64,000 bases of DNA from an uncultured Lachnospiraceae bacterium (GCA_900317825.1 ONIH01000001.1:62001-126000); one strand, 5' to 3'. Positions 16,373 to 26,249 are shown, counted from the stretch's first letter. A program made the numbers and translations. The notes: generated by a model from the letters alone, not told the origin.

Positions 16373-18094
16373 ATGGAGAGAAAGAAACCAAAGAAACAGC
16401 AGAAGATTGTCCAGAAGATAGTATCAGTTTCTATTCTGGCGATACTTTTAGTATCAGCAGTACTTACTATTATGGCAGTGTTCAGCCTCAGACGGACATA
16501 CTACTCAAATGTCCAGAATGCTCTTGATTCATCATCATACCTGATGGATGCGGTGCTTTCAAATGAGTACGACGGTGCGTGGAAGGTAGACAGCGACGGT
16601 ACTCTGAAGAAGGGAAGCACGAACGTCCAGAAAGAGTATCTGAATATCCTGAGCAGGGCAAAGAAATCCACTGGATATGATTATTCCGTCATCATCGGAC
16701 AAAAGACCATCATCTCCACATTAAAGACAAGCGGCGGAGATATGTCGACAGCCTCCATTTCTGACAGTACTGTAAATGATGTGTCAAAGAACGGCTATCG
16801 TTTTGACCAGAAGCTCCATTTAGAGGGCGATGATTACTGTGCCTACTATCGTGCACTTAAAGAAGATAATGGAACTACAGTAGGATACATTTTTGCAGGT
16901 GAGAAGACGGACAGAGCCGAAAAAGAGATTGGCGGTACTACAGCTGCCATGATCGTAGTAGCTATCATTTTTGCAGCTTTTATCTCAGCTATAGGCTTTA
17001 TCGTATCCAGAAAGGTATCTAAGGATATGATGGAGCTGTCAGAATCTATCGAGACACTGGCAGAAGGAAAGCTCGGTCTTAATTTCGATGAAAGACTTGA
17101 AGCCAGAAACGATGAGCTCGGTGCTATGGCGAGAAGTGTTCACCTGCTCGATGACAAGCTCGGAGAAGTTATCCGCCAGACAAAGAAGATGACAGGTGAG
17201 CTGAATGACTCATCGTCCAATCTGTCGAATTCTTCAGATCAGGCCACACAGGCTTCGACACAGGTATCTGAAGCAGTCGATGATATCGCAAAAGGCGCTA
17301 CAGATCAGGCTGATTCAGTCCAGAACGCAGCAAACGACACTTCGAACATGGATCATGATATCGACCAGATCTCTGAGAATGTAAGTCAGCTGAAAGACTA
17401 TGCAGCAGACATGAAAGCCAGCTGTGACAAGACAGTTGACGCTATAAGGCTTTTAGCACAGCAGTCTGAAGACGTCACAGAATCTGTTACTGAGATCGGT
17501 GATACGATAAGTTCCACGAATGAATCAGTTCAGGAGATCTCGAAGTTCTCCGGAGCTATTACAGATATCGCAAAGCAGACAAACCTCCTTTCACTGAACG
17601 CTTCTATCGAGGCTGCAAGAGCAGGTGAAGCAGGTCGCGGATTCGCAGTCGTAGCTGATGAGATCAGAGATCTTGCTGATCAGAGTAAGAATTCAGCCGA
17701 TGAGATCTCAGCTATAGTAGAGAAGCTCTTAGCAGACTCAGAGTCTTCAGTTGCCACGATGGGTAAGCTGAACGACAGCTTCAACGCTCAGGAAGAGAAG
17801 CTCAATGCTACCCGCGATGAGCTCCGTGCCATGAGAGACAAGGTAAACAGCGTGGCAGATGCCGTAGACGGTATCGCAGAGCGTATCGAAGGTCTGAGTA
17901 CTTCGAAGAAGTCACTGACAGATATCATCTCAGACCTGTCAGCTATCTCAGAAGAGAACGCCGCTTCTACACAGGAGACCAACGCTTCGATGGAAGAGCT
18001 CGCAAGTACCTTTACAGTCATAAACGATGCTGCTTCATCACTGAAGCAGCTCGCATCGAACCTGAAGGAGACAGTTGATTACTTCCAGGATTAA
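16373..18094 (+). CDS. Methyl-accepting chemotaxis protein
   Basis: Membrane chemoreceptor that signals through CheA/CheW to the flagellar motor. 573 residues: TM1 (about 17-38), an extracytoplasmic single-Cache-like domain (about 40-185, with YDYSVIIG and [10 protein letters not shown]), TM2 (about 190-212), HAMP (about 213-268), then a long coiled-coil signalling domain. The hairpin tip is canonical: [20 protein letters not shown], with [14 protein letters not shown]. The domain ends with [19 protein letters not shown], a typical adaptation region. Ligand unknown. Confidence 0.92.
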   Translation: MERKKPKKQQKIVQKIVSVSILAILLVSAVLTIMAVFSLRRTYYSNVQNALDSSSYLMDAVLSNEYDGAWKVDSDGTLKKGSTNVQKEYLNILSRAKKSTGYDYSVIIGQKTIISTLKTSGGDMSTASISDSTVNDVSKNGYRFDQKLHLEGDDYCAYYRALKEDNGTTVGYIFAGEKTDRAEKEIGGTTAAMIVVAIIFAAFISAIGFIVSRKVSKDMMELSESIETLAEGKLGLNFDERLEARNDELGAMARSVHLLDDKLGEVIRQTKKMTGELNDSSSNLSNSSDQATQASTQVSEAVDDIAKGATDQADSVQNAANDTSNMDHDIDQISENVSQLKDYAADMKASCDKTVDAIRLLAQQSEDVTESVTEIGDTISSTNESVQEISKFSGAITDIAKQTNLLSLNASIEAARAGEAGRGFAVVADEIRDLADQSKNSADEISAIVEKLLADSESSVATMGKLNDSFNAQEEKLNATRDELRAMRDKVNSVADAVDGIAERIEGLSTSKKSLTDIISDLSAISEENAASTQETNASMEELASTFTVINDAASSLKQLASNLKETVDYFQD

Positions 18095-18116
18095 TTAATA
18101 CATTCAGGAAACTATC

Positions 18117-18168
18117 CTCCCGGAGGCTTTTGTGTTATAATAATGCAAAGACTTCCGGGAGATTTTTT
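18117..18168 (+). terminator. Terminator hairpin with embedded promoter and SD
   Basis: CTCCCGGAGG (18117-18126) pairs with CTTCCGGGAG (18152-18161; 10 bp, one G-U pair) followed by ATTTTTT: an intrinsic terminator for the chemoreceptor gene. The 25-nt loop holds the extended -10 TGT-TATAAT (18133-18141), and the right arm GGGAG is the SD of the ATPase gene at 18169. Read-through RNA would hide the SD in the stem; RNA starting in the loop would not. Confidence 0.65.
18133..18141 (+). promoter_or_regulatory. Extended -10 promoter of the P-type ATPase
   Basis: TGT-TATAAT, a perfect extended -10, inside the loop of the preceding terminator. The predicted start is about 18148, giving a leader of about 20 bases. 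Confidence 0.6.
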
Positions 18169-20475
18169 ATGTCAGAAAACAGATATGTAGAAAAATACCA
18201 AGGACTATCTGACACAGAAGTGTCTGAGAAACAGTCCGAAGGGAAAATAAACAAAGTACAGGAAAAGACTACTTCGAGTGTCGGAGCTATAATAGCAAAG
18301 AATATCTTCACTTATTTCAATTTAATCTTCGCCGTGCTTGCCGCAATGCTTATAGCGGTCGGTTCTTATAAGAATCTGACCTTCCTGCCGGTTATTATCG
18401 CGAATGTCCTGATAGGCATCATCCAACAGATCAGATCAAAAAAGGTCTTGGACGACCTTTCCCTGCTCTATGTCACGAATTACGATACGATAAGAAACGG
18501 CCAGCTGAAAAAGGTAGGTTCAGAAGATCTGGTTGAAGGTGACATTATACTTCTTAAGTCTGGCCAGCAGATACCGGCGGATGCTGAAGTCTTAGACGGT
18601 CAGATGAATGTGAATGAATCACTTCTGACAGGTGAAGCCGATGAGATAGAAAAGACAGCAGGGTCAGAGCTTAAATCCGGTAGTTTTGCGGTATCGGGAG
18701 ACTGCGCAGCCAGGCTTACAAAGGTCGGAGCAGAGTCATACGCTTCACAGCTTACCCTGAAAGCTAAAAAGGCTAAGACAAAACAGGGTGAGATGATCAG
18801 ATCGATAGAGTGGATCATCAGGATAGCAGGTATAGCGATAATACCTATAGGAGCAGCGCTTCTTTACGAATCACTGAAGCTCAAAGGTTTAAGTATCCAT
18901 GATTCTGTAATCAGTATGGTAGGCGCAGTCATTGGAATGATACCGGAAGGACTTTATCTGTTAGCCACTGTAGCCCTGGCGCTTTCAGCCATGAGGCTTG
19001 CCTTAAAAAAAGTTCTTCTCCATGATATGCACTCTACCGAAACCCTCGCGAGGGTCGATGTGCTCTGTGTCGACAAGACAGGGACTATCACCGGAGATGA
19101 CATGAAGGTCGTAGGAGTCTATGGGGATGAGCAGTATATCCCGGTACTGAAGAAATATATAAATACAGTACCTGATTCGAACAGCACAATGCTCGCCATA
19201 AGAGACTACTTCAGTGGAAATGTGATGCGTTTTGAAGGATCAGATGTAAAGCCATTTTCATCTGCAGTAAAATATTCACAGATTACAGCTGACGGAAAGA
19301 TATACAGACTTGGAGCTCCTGAGTATGTGGTGGATCAGGCAGGACTTTCAGAAAATCATGACCTGCTCGATCAGCATGAGATGAACGGGGAGAGAGTTTT
19401 AGCACTTTCAAGCGAAGGAAGGCCTCTGCTTTTTATCGCTATAGAAAACGAGATAAGAAAATCGGCACCTGATACTTTCAGATGGTTTAAGGACAGGGAT
19501 GTAAGTATCAGAGTTATATCAGGTGACAATCCTGTCACTGTATCGAATGTCGCCAGAAAGGCCGGAATAGAGAATGCCGACAAATACTGCGACTGCACGA
19601 CATTAAAGTCAGATGCAGACTACCTGAGTGCAGTTGAAAAATATACGGTATTCGGCAGAGTAAAGCCGGAGCAGAAGAAGTATTTAGTCCGTGCATTCCA
19701 TGCGAAAAAGCATAAGGTCGCCATGACAGGAGACGGTGTAAATGATATCCTGGCTATGAAAGAAGCAGACTGCTCTGTTGCCATGGGAAGCGGTTCCGAG
19801 GCTGCAAGACAGGCTTCACAGGTAGTGCTTCTTGACTCTGATTTTTCAAAGATGAAGGATATAGTAGGAGAGGGAAGACGCGACGTGAATAATATAACCC
19901 GTTCCGCGACACTTTTCTTATATAAGAACATCTTCAGCCTTCTGCTCGCGCTTTTCTCGATAATCATTGGATTTAAATATCCACTGGATCCGAGCCAGGT
20001 ATCGCTTGTCTCGACTTTTAATATCGGGATTCCTGCGTTCCTTCTGGCGTTAGAGGATAACCAGAAGAGACAGGAGGGCAGGTTCATAAAGACGACGCTT
20101 TTCGGCGCTATGCCGGCTGCACTTACCTCTTTTTTCTCGATAGCATTCTTAGTGCTGTTCGGTCAACTTTTCTCGATACCGCAGTCAGAGATTTCGACAG
20201 CGAGCGTCTACCTGCTGTCACTTATAGGATTTCTGATCCTTGGTAGGATTTCACGGCCGATGAGCCTCTATCACTTCGTGGTATTTGTGATCTGCGTGGT
20301 CGGGATCTTTGTCTGCTCGAAGTATTTTTACTTTATCTTCAGCATTGATAATATATCACTGAAAGCCCTGGCTCTAAGCGGCGTATTCGCGATAGCAGAG
20401 ATAAAGATAATGGACTGGTTCTCGGCACTTTTCGAATGCATACAAAGACCTAAGCGTCGGCCTCGAGTTTCTTGA
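18169..20475 (+). CDS. Cation-transporting P-type ATPase, CtpE-like
   Basis: ATP-driven membrane cation pump, 768 residues from ATG 18169 (SD GGGAG 8 bases upstream; the longer frame from 18130 overlaps the promoter). Motifs: actuator LLTGEADE (usual TGES loop), phosphorylation site DKTGTITGD, hinge MTGDGVNDI. About ten membrane helices (pairs near 40-85, 215-275, and a C-terminal block from about 585). The short N-terminus and absence of CPC or heavy-metal-binding domains fit the P2-like CtpE/HAD-IC group, proposed to handle Ca2+; the ion is not certain. The 3' end overlaps the convergent membrane-protein gene by 26 bp. Confidence 0.85.
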   Translation: MSENRYVEKYQGLSDTEVSEKQSEGKINKVQEKTTSSVGAIIAKNIFTYFNLIFAVLAAMLIAVGSYKNLTFLPVIIANVLIGIIQQIRSKKVLDDLSLLYVTNYDTIRNGQLKKVGSEDLVEGDIILLKSGQQIPADAEVLDGQMNVNESLLTGEADEIEKTAGSELKSGSFAVSGDCAARLTKVGAESYASQLTLKAKKAKTKQGEMIRSIEWIIRIAGIAIIPIGAALLYESLKLKGLSIHDSVISMVGAVIGMIPEGLYLLATVALALSAMRLALKKVLLHDMHSTETLARVDVLCVDKTGTITGDDMKVVGVYGDEQYIPVLKKYINTVPDSNSTMLAIRDYFSGNVMRFEGSDVKPFSSAVKYSQITADGKIYRLGAPEYVVDQAGLSENHDLLDQHEMNGERVLALSSEGRPLLFIAIENEIRKSAPDTFRWFKDRDVSIRVISGDNPVTVSNVARKAGIENADKYCDCTTLKSDADYLSAVEKYTVFGRVKPEQKKYLVRAFHAKKHKVAMTGDGVNDILAMKEADCSVAMGSGSEAARQASQVVLLDSDFSKMKDIVGEGRRDVNNITRSATLFLYKNIFSLLLALFSIIIGFKYPLDPSQVSLVSTFNIGIPAFLLALEDNQKRQEGRFIKTTLFGAMPAALTSFFSIAFLVLFGQLFSIPQSEISTASVYLLSLIGFLILGRISRPMSLYHFVVFVICVVGIFVCSKYFYFIFSIDNISLKALALSGVFAIAEIKIMDWFSALFECIQRPKRRPRVS

Positions 20476-21097
20476 AAAAATGATTACCGACGAAGGAAAT
20501 TGTAGGTCCTAAAAGCAGTGCCATAAGGATATTGCCGATATTCGGCAGGTGATGTCCGATCAGCATTCCGATAGCGATACTTAAGAAATCCCAGCACATC
20601 CTGACAGGGGTGAATGACTTGATCTGCATGTGGTCGTAGACCATTTTAGGGATGCTGTCGTATGGCACGAGACCGGCGTCGAGATTCATATAGATGGCGC
20701 AGCATATGACAAAACCGATCAGCCCTGCTATAAGAAAAATGATCCGCACAGGGAGATGTGTGAAAAAATCAGCCGGCAGTGTTTTTGACATGATATATCG
20801 GGTCAGATCGGAAGCGTACCCGATCAGGGTCATATTCGCGATAGTGCCGACACCCAGATACTTCGTCCTTGAAAAAATCAGCATCGGCACGAAAAGTATC
20901 ACGTTCAGTAGCACCTGCCACGTCCCGAAAGTGATGCCGGTCTTTTCAGCCAGTGCCAGATTCATAAAAGTACATGGGTCAGTCCCGAAATTCGCATTGA
21001 TAAGAAATGACAGAAAAAATCCTGTGACGATCTCCGTGATGATCACAGCGACAGCATTTTTCCAGTTAGCACCCCACCATTTTTTTAAAACGTTCAT
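20450..21097 (-). CDS. YczE/YitT-type membrane protein (DUF6198-like)
   Basis: Integral membrane protein of about 215 residues with five or six hydrophobic helices. Features such as NANFGTDPCTFMN and MNLDAGLVPYDSIP resemble the YczE/YyaS/YitT group, whose transport substrate is unknown. The frame is open to 21121, but ATG 21097 (MNVLKKWWG) has AAGGAAGG upstream and is chosen. It overlaps the convergent P-type ATPase at the 3' end. Confidence 0.7.
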   Translation of the reverse strand: MNVLKKWWGANWKNAVAVIITEIVTGFFLSFLINANFGTDPCTFMNLALAEKTGITFGTWQVLLNVILFVPMLIFSRTKYLGVGTIANMTLIGYASDLTRYIMSKTLPADFFTHLPVRIIFLIAGLIGFVICCAIYMNLDAGLVPYDSIPKMVYDHMQIKSFTPVRMCWDFLSIAIGMLIGHHLPNIGNILMALLLGPTISFVGNHFFKKLEADA

Positions 21098-21190
21098 ATA
21101 ACCTTCCTTTTCTAAAAACAATAATACCTGAGGCCGGTTACAGCATCAAAATTCATATTAGCATACTTTATGACAGATGGCGAGTGATTT

Positions 21191-22399
21191 TTAGCAGATA
21201 TAATACTTCTGATTTTTCCATATGTCCTTTCCGTTCTGAAACTCAGACAGCAAATCCTGCTTGCTTTTATACAGTGATTCTATAACAGGTATTCGTGCAT
21301 GCCTGTCTGAGGTATCTTTTTCGTAGATGGAGAAGTCCATGTCGCTATTACTCAGGTTCAGGGTTTTTCTATCTGTCACATACTTTAGGAGCTCAATTTC
21401 TTTTTTTATAAATGAGTGAGTGGTTATTTTTCTCAAGTCTATGTGAGTCAGCTGATCTGTGGCAACATTGTAAAACATGGAATTACCAGAATCATAGATA
21501 GGGGCAAATCCAAGAAGCTCCAGTGTGTCCGGATCCCTGATTATCGATATATTATTCATGTGTCGATCAGTGTTAGTCATCAGAAAGTCGGTCATTATCT
21601 CATAGTCCATAAAACTGTTGAAGTATCCTTCTGACATTCCAAGAGACTTACAGGCCTCTTTCAGAGGATAAAAAAAAGACTCATTTTGACGTATTTTTCC
21701 CATGGAAATAACTTCCCACGCAGATATACATTCGATATTCTCACAGCAGAAGTCGTATGACATACAGCCGAGTCCCTCTGTGTCATTTTCAGTCTTTAAC
21801 TTTACTGGTAAATATGTCGTATAGTTCTTAAATCCCAGTTGTTTATGAAGTTTTGTAGCAAAGATTTCGTTGAGGCTCTGCTGATATGACTCACCATAAT
21901 TTCCTTTTATCATGTATCTTCTGCCATCTTTGGCGATACACCATTTTTTCTGGAGCTCTCCCTGGGAAGCAGCGCAGTCGAATCTGGTTCGTTTGCGTAA
22001 ATCCAGTTCTTCATCAGGATTTATAGTCAGCTCGCCAAATGAGTCTACGAAGTCATTTGTAAAAAGGTTTACATCTTCCCATGAGATATCCTCTCCTCGT
22101 GGCTTTATCCAGTAACAGTCTGACAGACTTAGAGCCAGATTATTTACCAGGGCACTTCCAGTAGAAGAGTATCCAAGTCTCTGCAGGGCATTTTTAGATC
22201 CGTGACGTGTCTTTGGAATGGCACGGTCATTCCACCATTCATGAAATTTGATATCATTCATCTGTGCGCCTGGCGGAAAATGCTCAGCGGCCTTGAGATT
22301 CCTTCTGATATTTGAAATAAATCCATCATCGTTTATTTCAAGAAGACACACAGGAATATTCTTGTGCATCAGGTAATATTCATCATTACTTATTTTCAT
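21191..22399 (-). CDS. HipA-like kinase
   Basis: 402-residue protein with the C-terminal kinase fold of HipA toxins: nucleotide-site lysine probably in RRYMIKGNY, catalytic NTDRHMNNI (Asp in the DRH motif) and metal-binding PIYDSGN. The N-terminal 130 residues (FHEWWNDRAIPKTRHG, LALSLSDCYWI) are unlike E. coli HipA but occur in a family of Firmicute HipA-type proteins. It lies 3 bases downstream of an HTH regulator gene, the order expected of a hipBA-like toxin-antitoxin or regulatory kinase module. Codon use is more AT-rich than in its neighbours. Confidence 0.75.
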   Translation of the reverse strand: MKISNDEYYLMHKNIPVCLLEINDDGFISNIRRNLKAAEHFPPGAQMNDIKFHEWWNDRAIPKTRHGSKNALQRLGYSSTGSALVNNLALSLSDCYWIKPRGEDISWEDVNLFTNDFVDSFGELTINPDEELDLRKRTRFDCAASQGELQKKWCIAKDGRRYMIKGNYGESYQQSLNEIFATKLHKQLGFKNYTTYLPVKLKTENDTEGLGCMSYDFCCENIECISAWEVISMGKIRQNESFFYPLKEACKSLGMSEGYFNSFMDYEIMTDFLMTNTDRHMNNISIIRDPDTLELLGFAPIYDSGNSMFYNVATDQLTHIDLRKITTHSFIKKEIELLKYVTDRKTLNLSNSDMDFSIYEKDTSDRHARIPVIESLYKSKQDLLSEFQNGKDIWKNQKYYIC

Positions 22400-22402
22400 A
22401 GA

Positions 22403-22807
22403 TCAACTCCATATAATGTCTTCTTTTGCGTCATATTCGCAGTCACGCTCAAAACGTTTGACAATGTCATAGTAGGCTTCGAACAAGTCTCTCAGATAGA
22501 CAGGCAGATTTTTCTTCTTTACCTTTGATACATCAGCATTGACTCTGATGCGATTTCCGAATCTGTCACAAACAGTACTGGAATTTGGATCATAAAAAAA
22601 TATGCTTTCACCATTAACCACACGTACAAGCCTCTTGTCATTATATGGTATTTGCATAGATAGCAGCTCTATGACATACTCAGGTGGTTTAGAACTTCCC
22701 TGTTCCCATTTCTGAAGAGTACTCAATGGGATATGGTATAGTTTAGCAAATTTACTCTGACTTAATCCCATAGAATCCCGGAGCTCACGTATCGATGTCG
22801 CGTTCAT
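22403..22807 (-). CDS. XRE-family HTH regulator (HipB-like partner)
   Basis: DNA-binding protein of 134 residues with an N-terminal helix-turn-helix (SIRELRDSMGLSQSKFAKL, then PLSTLQKWEQGSSKPP) and a C-terminal domain of unknown type. Start set at 22807 (MNATS): GAGG lies 8-11 bases upstream. The longer frames would begin in or before the promoter. Likely autorepressor of its own gene and the kinase gene; IR-like TAGC-N7-GCTA (22902-22916) lies upstream but is short. Confidence 0.75.
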   Translation of the reverse strand: MNATSIRELRDSMGLSQSKFAKLYHIPLSTLQKWEQGSSKPPEYVIELLSMQIPYNDKRLVRVVNGESIFFYDPNSSTVCDRFGNRIRVNADVSKVKKKNLPVYLRDLFEAYYDIVKRFERDCEYDAKEDIIWS

Positions 22808-22850
22808 TTTATTCGCCTCATTTATATCCATATCAGCTACGATAAAATAT

Positions 22851-22879
22851 ATTATAACCAAATAGGGCATAAAACGCAA
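22851..22879 (-). promoter_or_regulatory. Promoter of the HTH/HipA-like pair
   Basis: On the minus strand TTGCGT (22874-22879), 17-bp spacer, TATAAT (22851-22856). Confidence 0.55.
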
Positions 22880-22921
22880 CATTTTTTCCCCTCAAATCAG
22901 CTAGCCATTTTTGCTACTATG

Positions 22922-22930
22922 TGATACACT
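22922..22930 (+). promoter_or_regulatory. Possible extended -10 of the DUF3298 gene
   Basis: TGA-TACACT in the divergent intergenic region; no clear -35. It lies about 70 bases upstream of the start at 22999. Confidence 0.35.
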
Positions 22931-22998
22931 AAAAAAAAGAATTTGATCTATAGTATTTGATGAATAATCAATCGGTCTATACAAGAGAGGTAAAGTCT

Positions 22999-24534
22999 AT
23001 GAATAGAAAATCATTTATCACAATACTTATAACTGGCACTATCGCTTTAACCGGCGTAGTACCAGTGGCTCCCGCCTTTGCCAGGACAGCTGATACAACT
23101 CCGAAGTACACCTATCAGCTGAAAAATGATCCGCAGTACGATTCGCTATACACTAAGGATCAGAAGCAGCAGCTTATTGGCGTCACCTATGACCAGTTGG
23201 GTACAGTGACGCGGACTGATCCGGATACGGGAGTGAAGGAAGCTCCTGCGACTGCTATTGACAAGGCCTTATCCACTGTAAATAATGAGGTGGCAAAGGA
23301 CGACAAGCCATTTGTAAAGGACAATACAAAGCAGGCGCGCAAAGATTATAAGGCGAATAAAAAGACTTTTGCTCCATATGTATGCACTGATGACCTGACT
23401 CCGGTAAGGTCTGATGACCATACTATGACTGTCAGAAGAGACAGGTACATAGATCAGAACGGAGTCCATGGACTTGAAACAGTGACGGCATATAGTTTTG
23501 ACGGAACTACGGGCAAGCGGCTTCTGCTGTCAGACGTCATGAAATATAAGAGTAAGGATAGGCTCTCTGGGATTCTGGCAAAAGAAGTTTTGAAAAAATA
23601 TGGAAAGACCGTTCTCGGAACAAATGAAAAGGGCCTGAAAAAGAAAATAAAAGCTCTGGTAAATAGCAAATACTATACCGGATCAAACGATACTAAGGCA
23701 CTCACCTGGTACGTGGACAGGGGCAGTATAACTTTCTATTTCAATACGGACGATATAGCGCCGTATGCCGCAGGTACTTTTTCCATAAAGCTCATTGCTA
23801 AAAAATACCCGGAGATCGATACATACTATACGAAGCCTCCAAAGAATTATATAAGAAAAGTGAACGCTTATAGTGACCGAGTCGATGGGAAAAAACTCAC
23901 CATCTCCGGACATCCTGATGAGTACGATACCTATAACAGCCTCAAAGTGAAGTATGGAAAAAAGTCTGTGACCTTCACACCTTACGTTTTTTCTTTTGAG
24001 CCGGTGCTGGTCGTGACTTCCACTGGAAAGTATCTCTACATAAACACTCATGAGGATAATGACTATCAGACGATCTATGTGATAGACCTTGGGGCAAAGA
24101 AGCTGAGTGCAAAGGCTGTGGACCTGGGATTCTATGGAACTATCCCAACAGACCCTGACAATATGCTTCTGATGACTCGTGGCGATATCCTGAGCACTGT
24201 CACCCTGTCGAGGACATACAGTACAGGAAAGTCTGGAATACCTGCCGCGAATAACAGGTATTTTCTGGTAAACAGTAGCCCTACGCTGACACTTAAAAAG
24301 AATGTGTCCCTTGATGTACTTGATTCATATACATCTGAGACTACTCATGCCAAAGAACTTGCCAAAGGAACAAAGCTTACCATTTTCCGCACTGATAATA
24401 AAAATACAGCCGACTGTCTGACAGCCGACGGAAATCTGATCCGTCTCACGGTAGATCAGAATGAATATCCACAGAAGATAAACGGGAAATATACAGAGGA
24501 TGAACTGCTCGAAGGAGCGATGTTCGCGGGATAA
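22999..24534 (+). CDS. Secreted protein with DUF3298 (RsiV-like) domain
   Basis: 511-residue exported protein. A signal peptide is visible (MNRKSF, hydrophobic core, cleavage after APAFA about residue 28). Residues about 120-275 resemble the DUF4163/DUF3298 pair found in RsiV and many exported clostridial proteins: TGKRLLLSDVM, then WYVDRGSITFYFNTDDIAPYAAG. The C-terminal half (about 290-511) has beta-rich repeats without a family I recognise. No transmembrane anchor follows, so it is not an RsiV-type anti-sigma factor; it may bind ligand or wall. Start at 22999 has GAGAGGT upstream. Confidence 0.7.
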   Translation: MNRKSFITILITGTIALTGVVPVAPAFARTADTTPKYTYQLKNDPQYDSLYTKDQKQQLIGVTYDQLGTVTRTDPDTGVKEAPATAIDKALSTVNNEVAKDDKPFVKDNTKQARKDYKANKKTFAPYVCTDDLTPVRSDDHTMTVRRDRYIDQNGVHGLETVTAYSFDGTTGKRLLLSDVMKYKSKDRLSGILAKEVLKKYGKTVLGTNEKGLKKKIKALVNSKYYTGSNDTKALTWYVDRGSITFYFNTDDIAPYAAGTFSIKLIAKKYPEIDTYYTKPPKNYIRKVNAYSDRVDGKKLTISGHPDEYDTYNSLKVKYGKKSVTFTPYVFSFEPVLVVTSTGKYLYINTHEDNDYQTIYVIDLGAKKLSAKAVDLGFYGTIPTDPDNMLLMTRGDILSTVTLSRTYSTGKSGIPAANNRYFLVNSSPTLTLKKNVSLDVLDSYTSETTHAKELAKGTKLTIFRTDNKNTADCLTADGNLIRLTVDQNEYPQKINGKYTEDELLEGAMFAG

Positions 24535-24744
24535 ACCAAAAGTCATCACCGTACATGGTGGCGGTTATTTTTGTATGATCAAAAATCTGATCATAGGGGG
24601 TCCTGATAATCTATTTTTTTTAGAAATCCATCAGGCGAATATACTGGACATGGGGCATTTTTATAGTCATTTTCGTATAGTAATCCATTAGTCTTTGTGA
24701 TAAAATAGGACACGCAAAATTCACAAAAAAAGGAGACTAAGAAG
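24535..24744. promoter_or_regulatory. Intergenic region with hairpin and promoter
   Basis: Holds a small hairpin TATGATC/GATCATA (24574-24580, 24589-24595) and, further on, an extended -10 TGA-TAAAAT (24698-24706) that probably drives the NlpC/P60 gene. A short CACC/GGTG stem before TTATTTTTG (24547-24573) may end the upstream transcript. I see no gene in it. Confidence 0.45.
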
Positions 24745-26208
24745 TTGAAGTTTAAGAGATTCGCAGCGGTTGTGCTGACTGCAGTTCTGGCAGTCACAGC
24801 GTTTCCGCCGGTAGCAGCACAGGCGGGGTACCATGATGATGACGGAAACTATGTCTATGACAGCGACGACTATGACTATTCCTGGGGTTCAGATGATGAT
24901 TCAGATGATTATAGCTGGGATGAAGATGATACCTATCAGGAACCGGACTATTCGCAGCTGGGACTGGCAGAGACTTCGAAAGAACTGAAAGCTAATTATG
25001 GCTATGACGGATATACATCTAGTGGAAGTATTCAGCTGACTGGTGTGCCGGCGAATGCAGACTTAAGCTATTATGATGTAGATGATATGACCAGCTCTAA
25101 TCCAGATATCAGCTTTGATGATTACGGTCTTGACGCTGATAACTATTCTCTGTCGTTTGATGTGTACGGAACTGGAACCACTACAGTTTCTTTCAGTATA
25201 AAGGGTAAACAGCTGAGCTTTACCCTGACTGTAACGCCGAAGTATGACCTGTCTGGAATGAAACTGGCTAAATCTTCGCTGATCATGGTCGCAGGTAATG
25301 AGTGGGGTTCATCAGACCAGTCTGTAAAGCTCAAGGGAATTCCATCAGAAGCATTAAGTGACGAGGATTTTGATTTCGAGGTAACTGATGTCGACAGTTC
25401 AAACAGCAGTATGGATGTATCTGTGGATCTGGACAGTGAAAACGGAACTGTTGATTTCTCTACATATGACAGTGGCTCGACTACAGTTACATTCAAAATA
25501 GACGGTATTCAGTTCAGCATAAAGATCAGGGTCATAACGGCTTCGATAAAAAAAGATTCGTATTATCTCGCCAGAGGTAAGAGCGTGAAGCTGAAGATAA
25601 AGGGAAATCTGAAAGGCGTTAAAGTAAAATACAAGAGCCTGAGTCCGAGAGTAGCTTCAATCAATTCAAAGGGAAAAGTAAAGGCGAAGAAATCCGGTAC
25701 AGCTGTAATAAAAGTGACTATCGGTGATGGCGATAACAGTGCAGCCATCGGAACGGTGATAAACGTAGCTTCGGCTAAGAAGATAAAGGCCTTCAACTGG
25801 GCCAGACGCTATGCATCTAAGAATACATACAGTCAGCCAAAGAGGATGCAGAAAGGGTATTACGACTGCAGCTCGTTGGTTTGGAAGGCTTATCGAACCC
25901 AGGGCAGATATCTGGAATACAGAAGCTATGCGCCAACTGCCGCTGGCCTTGGTGAATATCTTGTAAAAAAAGGGAAAAAGGTCGCCAGTGCCAGTTGGAA
26001 CAATTATGAGAAGAGAAAATTTCAGGTAGGAGATCTGTTATTTGAGACAGGGGCAAATAATGGCCGTTACAAAGGTATATATCATGTCGAGATGTTCGGC
26101 GGCTATTCATTTGGTTACTTTGAAAGTAATGGAAAGCCGTACCTGAATTATACTTTTGCCAACATTCAGGAAGGAGCAGACTCATCGAATTTCCTCTGCC
26201 GTCCATAA
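24745..26208 (+). CDS. Secreted NlpC/P60-like cell-wall protein with Ig-like domain
   Basis: 487-residue exported protein, starting at TTG 24745 (GGAG 9 bases upstream; no ATG fits). Signal peptide cleaved after about AAQA (residue 27). Then a very acidic, Asp/Tyr-rich stretch (about 28-72), two beta-rich repeats, a Big_2-like domain (about 268-345; KGKVKAKKSGTAVIKVTI) and a C-terminal NlpC/P60 fold: Cys in YDCSSLVWKAY (about 376), GDLLFE, and His in YHVEMFGGY. Probably a peptidoglycan endopeptidase. Substrate is inferred. Followed by a strong terminator shared with the convergent gene. Confidence 0.8.
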   Translation: MKFKRFAAVVLTAVLAVTAFPPVAAQAGYHDDDGNYVYDSDDYDYSWGSDDDSDDYSWDEDDTYQEPDYSQLGLAETSKELKANYGYDGYTSSGSIQLTGVPANADLSYYDVDDMTSSNPDISFDDYGLDADNYSLSFDVYGTGTTTVSFSIKGKQLSFTLTVTPKYDLSGMKLAKSSLIMVAGNEWGSSDQSVKLKGIPSEALSDEDFDFEVTDVDSSNSSMDVSVDLDSENGTVDFSTYDSGSTTVTFKIDGIQFSIKIRVITASIKKDSYYLARGKSVKLKIKGNLKGVKVKYKSLSPRVASINSKGKVKAKKSGTAVIKVTIGDGDNSAAIGTVINVASAKKIKAFNWARRYASKNTYSQPKRMQKGYYDCSSLVWKAYRTQGRYLEYRSYAPTAAGLGEYLVKKGKKVASASWNNYEKRKFQVGDLLFETGANNGRYKGIYHVEMFGGYSFGYFESNGKPYLNYTFANIQEGADSSNFLCRP

Positions 26209-26219
26209 TATAAAAAATG

Positions 26220-26249
26220 ACAGCCCACGACCTTTGGGCTGTTATTTTT
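26220..26249. terminator. Terminator between convergent genes
   Basis: ACAGCCC (26220-26226) pairs with GGGCTGT (26236-26242), then TATTTTTTT on the plus strand and an A-rich flank serving the other strand. Confidence 0.75.
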
